Below, piece by piece: positions 60,206 to 64,000 of a stretch of 64,000 nucleotides of DNA. Under the pieces are notes generated by a model. The model was not told where the DNA came from. It worked only from the letters and a program-made list of their open reading frames with translations, and did no database searches. Each line of letters starts with the position of its first letter. Position 1 is the first letter of the stretch. A program made the position numbers and the translations under genes. Origin of the DNA: Burkholderiales bacterium (GTDB taxonomy: Bacteria; Pseudomonadota; Gammaproteobacteria; Burkholderiales; Burkholderiaceae_C); contig CANJJE010000001.1 in NCBI GenBank assembly GCA_947474755.1, forward strand, positions 310,001 to 374,000. Direction: 5' to 3'.

Positions 60206-62200
60206 ATGTTGATGACCCCTTTGAGACTGGCTGCCCGGCTGCCACGAATCATTCCCTCGCCCGGATCTTGGTCGAGGCTGCGCAGGTTCTTTGCCTACCA
60301 CGGCGTCTGGTCCGTGGGTGTGCGACTGCTGCGCAAGCTCAGCATCCGTGCCAAGCTGGTGATCGTGCTGCTGATCCTGATGGCGCCGGTGGTGCCGATG
60401 ACGGTCCTGCTGATCCAGGATCAGGCCGCGATCGTTCACCAATCGTCAGACCGTCTCGCAGCGGTGCGCCTCGTCGGCGCTGCCGACGGCGTTCGGGTTG
60501 CACTGATGGACGAGTTGAGCACGATCGAATCGGGCCAGATACCCGAGAGCGCAGCGCTGGCGTCGGTGGTTCAGGGACTCGAGTCGGCGTTGAACGCTGC
60601 CCACGCGCATCGCCTCGGGTTGCAGCAGGTGTGGGAGCGCGAGCGCGCGGTCATCGCGGCCGCCCAGCAAAGCGCCGACCGATCGCTGGAACGGCGGGCC
60701 GATCTCAATGAGCTTGCCATCTCGGCGTCCACGAGACTGCATAACGCAGCTGCCGAAGCGGCAGGCCTCACCCTGTCACGCGATAACGCGCAGCACAGGC
60801 AAATTGAGCTCGCGCTCTTCCTGTTGCCTCAGCTCTCGGACGCGTTGCGTGGCGCCTACCTCGGTCTGATGGCTAAAGCGTCTGACCCGATATTGATTCC
60901 GACGGTGACGCAGCAACAGCAACGCACGGTGGGGGAGGTGATCCGCCACGCGCGCGCTGAACAGCGCCTGGAGGAGGTGGTGAGGATGTACAGCTTGATC
61001 GGCAAGTCTGCCGCGCAGACCGCTGCCTCCATGCCCGCAACCCGGGCGTTCCTGGATCTGCTGCAGGCCGAGGTCATCCGCGTCGAAGGCACGCCCGACT
61101 TTTCCAGGATCCGGGTGAGTTATCAGGAGGCCCGCAAGGAGAACGAGCTGGCCCGAAGCAGCGAGTTTGAACAGGTCGAGCAGGAGCTGCAGCGCCAACT
61201 GGCCGAGGCCAAGGCCGTGCGCCATTGGATCTATGGCGGACTGGCGGCGTCGATCTTGTTGTCGCAGTACCTTTTGTACTGCTTCTTCCTGGTGATGAGA
61301 GGCGGTTTGCGCCAGCTCAACCAGCAGATGAACAGGATGGCACAGGGCGACCTGAGCGCGCGGCCGGCGCCGCTGGGCCAGGACGAGGTGGCTCAGACGA
61401 TGAGAGCTATGACCGATTCGCTGGTGCACCTGTCTGATCTGATGGCCACCATGCGCCAGGGTGTCACCGGTGTGGCGCAGGCCGCGGAGCAGGTCGCGCT
61501 CGGCAATGCCGACCTGAAGTCGCGCAATCACGAAGCCAGCGCAAGCGTGAATGGGATCGTCGAGGTGGTCTCGCGGTACTCGACCCAGCTCGAAGCGTGC
61601 GGCCGGCAGGTCGAGACGGTGGTCGAAACGGTGCAGGCCTTGCGCCTGGAATCGCTGCGCAACCGAAAGCAGATGCAGCGGCTGCGCGAGCGCATGTCTG
61701 CCCTGCGAGGCAAGAGCCGCGAGATTGGCGAGATCGTCACCCTGATCGACACGATCGCCTTTCGCACCAACATCCTCGCGTTGAACGCATCGGTCGAGGC
61801 GTCGAAGGCGGGTGAGGCCGGTCGGGGCTTTGCGGTGGTGGCGCAGGAGGTGCGCAGCCTCGCGTTGCGCGGGGCCGATTCAGCCCGTCGCATCGGCGAA
61901 ATCGTGACTCGCTCCACCGAGGACATCGAGACCAGCGGCGCGCTGGCCGACGAGGCCGGCAGGTCGATGGCCGAAGCCGATGCGCGCGTCGACCAGATCC
62001 ACACGGCGATGGACGACGTGGCGGCACTCACCCGCAGCGGCGAGAAGGAGTCGGCAGAGATCCTCGCCCAGCTGACGTCGATCCAGAGCGGCACGGACCA
62101 AAGTCTGCGTCTGGTCGAGCAACTCGCCACGGCTTCAAGCGCGCTGCGTCAGCAAAGCGAAAGGCTCACCTACCGGATCGCCCAGTTCCGCCTGTCCTGA
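60206..62200 (+). CDS. Methyl-accepting chemotaxis protein
   Basis: About 664 residues. A basic N-terminus of about 45 residues precedes the first helix ([20 protein letters not shown]). A helical periplasmic domain of about 260 residues, second helix ([20 protein letters not shown]), HAMP, and the signalling domain with [20 protein letters not shown] and [20 protein letters not shown] follow. The start is uncertain: ATG at 60206 or 60212, or TTG at 60179. The gene faces away from the che operon and carries its own sigma-28-like promoter. The ligand is unknown. Confidence 0.92.
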   Translation: MLMTPLRLAARLPRIIPSPGSWSRLRRFFAYHGVWSVGVRLLRKLSIRAKLVIVLLILMAPVVPMTVLLIQDQAAIVHQSSDRLAAVRLVGAADGVRVALMDELSTIESGQIPESAALASVVQGLESALNAAHAHRLGLQQVWERERAVIAAAQQSADRSLERRADLNELAISASTRLHNAAAEAAGLTLSRDNAQHRQIELALFLLPQLSDALRGAYLGLMAKASDPILIPTVTQQQQRTVGEVIRHARAEQRLEEVVRMYSLIGKSAAQTAASMPATRAFLDLLQAEVIRVEGTPDFSRIRVSYQEARKENELARSSEFEQVEQELQRQLAEAKAVRHWIYGGLAASILLSQYLLYCFFLVMRGGLRQLNQQMNRMAQGDLSARPAPLGQDEVAQTMRAMTDSLVHLSDLMATMRQGVTGVAQAAEQVALGNADLKSRNHEASASVNGIVEVVSRYSTQLEACGRQVETVVETVQALRLESLRNRKQMQRLRERMSALRGKSREIGEIVTLIDTIAFRTNILALNASVEASKAGEAGRGFAVVAQEVRSLALRGADSARRIGEIVTRSTEDIETSGALADEAGRSMAEADARVDQIHTAMDDVAALTRSGEKESAEILAQLTSIQSGTDQSLRLVEQLATASSALRQQSERLTYRIAQFRLS

Positions 62201-62243
62201 GCGATCGGGCGCCTTGCGCCTCAAGATCATCAGGCCGGGCAAG

Positions 62244-63941
62244 TCACATGCCGGCGTAGTTGGGCCCGCCTCCGCCTTCGGGCGTGACCCAGACGATGTT
62301 CTGCGTCGGGTCCTTGATGTCGCAGGTCTTGCAGTGCACACAGTTCTGCGCATTGATCTGCAGGCGGTCGCTCTCTTTGCCGTTGCTGTCGGTGTTCTTC
62401 ACATACTCGTAGACCCCGGCCGGGCAGTAGCGTCCTTCCGGGCCGGCGTAGGTAGCCAGGTTGATGCGGACTGGCACGCCGGTGTCCTTGAGCGTCAGGT
62501 GCGCTGGCTGGTTCTCTTCGTGGTTGGTGTTGCTGATGAAGACGCTGCTGAGCCGGTCGAAGGTCAGTGTGCCGTCGGGCTTCGGGTAGTCGATGCGTGG
62601 GCAATCGGCCGCAGGCTTCAGGGTCTGGTGGTCCGCCACATGGTGGTGAATCGTCCATGGCGGCGATTTGATGCCCAGCTTCGGCAGCAGCCATTGCTCG
62701 ATGCCATTCATCAGCGTGGCGACCCACAGACCCTTCTTGAACCACTGCTTGAAGTTGCGCGTGCGGTCGAGCTCGTCGTGGAGCCAGCTTTGCCTGAATG
62801 CGTCGGGGTAGGCCGCCAGTTCATCGTGCTGGCGGCCGTTGACGATGGCGTCGAAGATCGCGTCGGCCGCCAGCATGCCGCTCTTGATTGCGGCATGGCT
62901 GCCCTTGATGCGGCTGACGTTGAGGTAGCCGGCCTCGCAGCCGACCAGTGCGCCGCCGGGGAAGATCGTCTTCGGCAGGCTCAGCAGGCCGCCTGCGGTG
63001 ATCGCCCTGGCGCCATAGCCCACGCGCTTGCCGCCTTCGAGCACGCTGCGGATCGCAGGGTGCGTCTTCCAGCGCTGCATCTCCTCGAACGGGCTCAACC
63101 ACGGGTTGCTGTAGTCGAGGCCGGTGATGAAGCCCAGTGTCACCTGGTTGTTGGGCAGGTGGTACAGGAAGGCGCCGCCGTAGGTCTGGCTGTCCAGCGG
63201 CCAGCCGGCGGTGTGCGTCACGCGGCCGGGCTGGTGCTTGGCGGGGTCGATTTCCCAAAGCTCCTTGATGCCCAGGCCGTAGCTTTGAGGGTCGCGTCCT
63301 GCATCGAGCTTGAAGCGTGAAATCAGCTGCCGGCCGAGGTGCCCGCGCGAGCCTTCGGCGAACACCGTGTACTTCCCGTGCAGTTCCATGCCGAGCTGGA
63401 AGTTGGCGGTGGGCTCGCCGTCCTTGCCGATGCCGAGGTTGCCGGTGACCACGCCCTTGACCCCGCCTTCATCGCCATACAGCACCTCTGCTGCCGCGAA
63501 GCCGGGAAAGATCTCGACACCCAGCGCCTCGGCTTGCTGGCCCAGCCAGCGCGTCACGCTGCCCAGGCTGACGATGTAGTTGCCTTGGTTGTGAAAGCAC
63601 TCCGGCAGCAGCGCGTGCGGGGTTCTGGTGGCGCCGGTGCGCGTGAGGAAGAGGAACTCGTCGTCAGTCACCGGTTGGTCCAGCGGCGCGCCGAGTTCCT
63701 TCCAGTTCGGGAACAGCTCGGACAGTGCGCGCGGGTCCATCACCGCACCGCTGAGGATGTGCGCGCCCGGCTCCGAGCCCTTTTCCAGCACCACGACCGA
63801 GATTTCATGCTCCCGCACCTGCGCCAGTTGCTTGATGCGGATGGCAGTGGCCAGCCCTGCCGGCCCGCCGCCGACGACCACCACGTCGTATTCCATGGCC
63901 TCGCGCGGGCCGTGCTGTTCGAGGAGGGATGCTGGGGTCAT
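62244..63941 (-). CDS. Electron transfer flavoprotein-ubiquinone oxidoreductase
   Basis: 565 residues. N-terminal FAD-binding VVVVGGGPAGLATAIRIKQL, GAHILSGAVMDPRAL, and the C-terminal [4Fe-4S] region with PAGVYEYV and NCVHCKTCDIKDPTQNI. It passes electrons from ETF (fatty-acid and amino-acid oxidation) to ubiquinone at the inner membrane. Start ATG at 63941. It converges with the MCP gene; no ETF genes are in the window. Confidence 0.96.
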   Translation of the reverse strand: MTPASLLEQHGPREAMEYDVVVVGGGPAGLATAIRIKQLAQVREHEISVVVLEKGSEPGAHILSGAVMDPRALSELFPNWKELGAPLDQPVTDDEFLFLTRTGATRTPHALLPECFHNQGNYIVSLGSVTRWLGQQAEALGVEIFPGFAAAEVLYGDEGGVKGVVTGNLGIGKDGEPTANFQLGMELHGKYTVFAEGSRGHLGRQLISRFKLDAGRDPQSYGLGIKELWEIDPAKHQPGRVTHTAGWPLDSQTYGGAFLYHLPNNQVTLGFITGLDYSNPWLSPFEEMQRWKTHPAIRSVLEGGKRVGYGARAITAGGLLSLPKTIFPGGALVGCEAGYLNVSRIKGSHAAIKSGMLAADAIFDAIVNGRQHDELAAYPDAFRQSWLHDELDRTRNFKQWFKKGLWVATLMNGIEQWLLPKLGIKSPPWTIHHHVADHQTLKPAADCPRIDYPKPDGTLTFDRLSSVFISNTNHEENQPAHLTLKDTGVPVRINLATYAGPEGRYCPAGVYEYVKNTDSNGKESDRLQINAQNCVHCKTCDIKDPTQNIVWVTPEGGGGPNYAGM

Positions 63942-64000
63942 TCGTGCGTGTCCGGGCGTTCTCTGTCAGTCCGGGAGTCTATCCAGCGTGGCGCACAGAC
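63942..64000. other. Upstream region of the ETF-QO gene, window edge
   Basis: Only 59 bases remain; they should hold the 5' leader of the ETF-QO gene. No clear promoter hexamers were seen. Confidence 0.3.

Noticed and set aside
62208-62220. GGCGC/GCGCC mini-hairpin between the MCP and ETF-QO stops as a terminator
   Set aside because: The stem is only five pairs and no T run follows on either strand.

Overview
The window is a high-GC, gene-dense stretch of a bacterial chromosome. It most likely comes from a betaproteobacterium of the order Burkholderiales, in the Leptothrix/Rubrivivax/Comamonadaceae neighbourhood. The grounds are the block tpiA-secG-tRNA-Leu-nuoA..N, the ISC operon headed by iscR, the aat-bpt pair, the style of the proteins and the flagellar-type chemotaxis cluster. 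The assignment is by family knowledge and not by any search. I saw no phage, insertion sequence, CRISPR array or plasmid signature.

Layout. 1-235 is the 5' end of an ABC exporter gene. 346-1530 is a Tat-exported CrtC/AttH-type lipocalin-like protein. 1611-5450 is a SWIM/SNF2 helicase. 5489-8019 holds a glycine-zipper lipoprotein and an aat-bpt-DUF1415 gene set that adds destabilising residues to protein N-termini. 8179-8775 is an exported DUF4124 protein. 8812-11771 is a divergent hybrid histidine kinase/OmpR-type regulator pair. 11809-13344 is a DegP/DegQ-type protease. 13345-14282 is a poorly explained stretch ending in an IscR-type operator. 14283-19634 is iscR-iscS-iscU-iscA-hscB-hscA-fdx. 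19693-25737 carries tsaD, rpsO, pnp, a quinone oxidoreductase, tpiA and secG. A tRNA-Leu(GAG) lies at 25875-25959. 26018-40756 is a complete 14-gene complex I operon (nuoA to nuoN), followed by a Nudix hydrolase and DUF1178. On the minus strand 46765-41919 is a glycine-riboswitch-controlled gcvT-gcvH-gcvP operon.

The most interesting region is 46846-62200. It is a minus-strand chemotaxis operon of about 13 kb: MCP-like protein, cheY, a second CheY-like regulator, STAS, cheA, MCP, cheW, cheR, cheD, cheB, MCP. A divergent MCP gene lies on the plus strand. The shared upstream region carries two back-to-back sigma-28 (FliA)-type promoter matches, which suggests co-expression with flagella. No cheZ is present. 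The first protein of the operon carries a C-terminal D-x-x-x-Q element resembling the CheZ active site, so it may supply CheY phosphatase activity. The last MCP has a Cache-like sensor domain after its signalling domain, apparently in the cytoplasm. Its start has no Shine-Dalgarno of its own but overlaps the stop of a 21-codon reading frame that has one. The window ends with the ETF-ubiquinone oxidoreductase gene.

Start codons were set by hand from ribosome-binding sites and family alignments remembered, and several are marked as uncertain.
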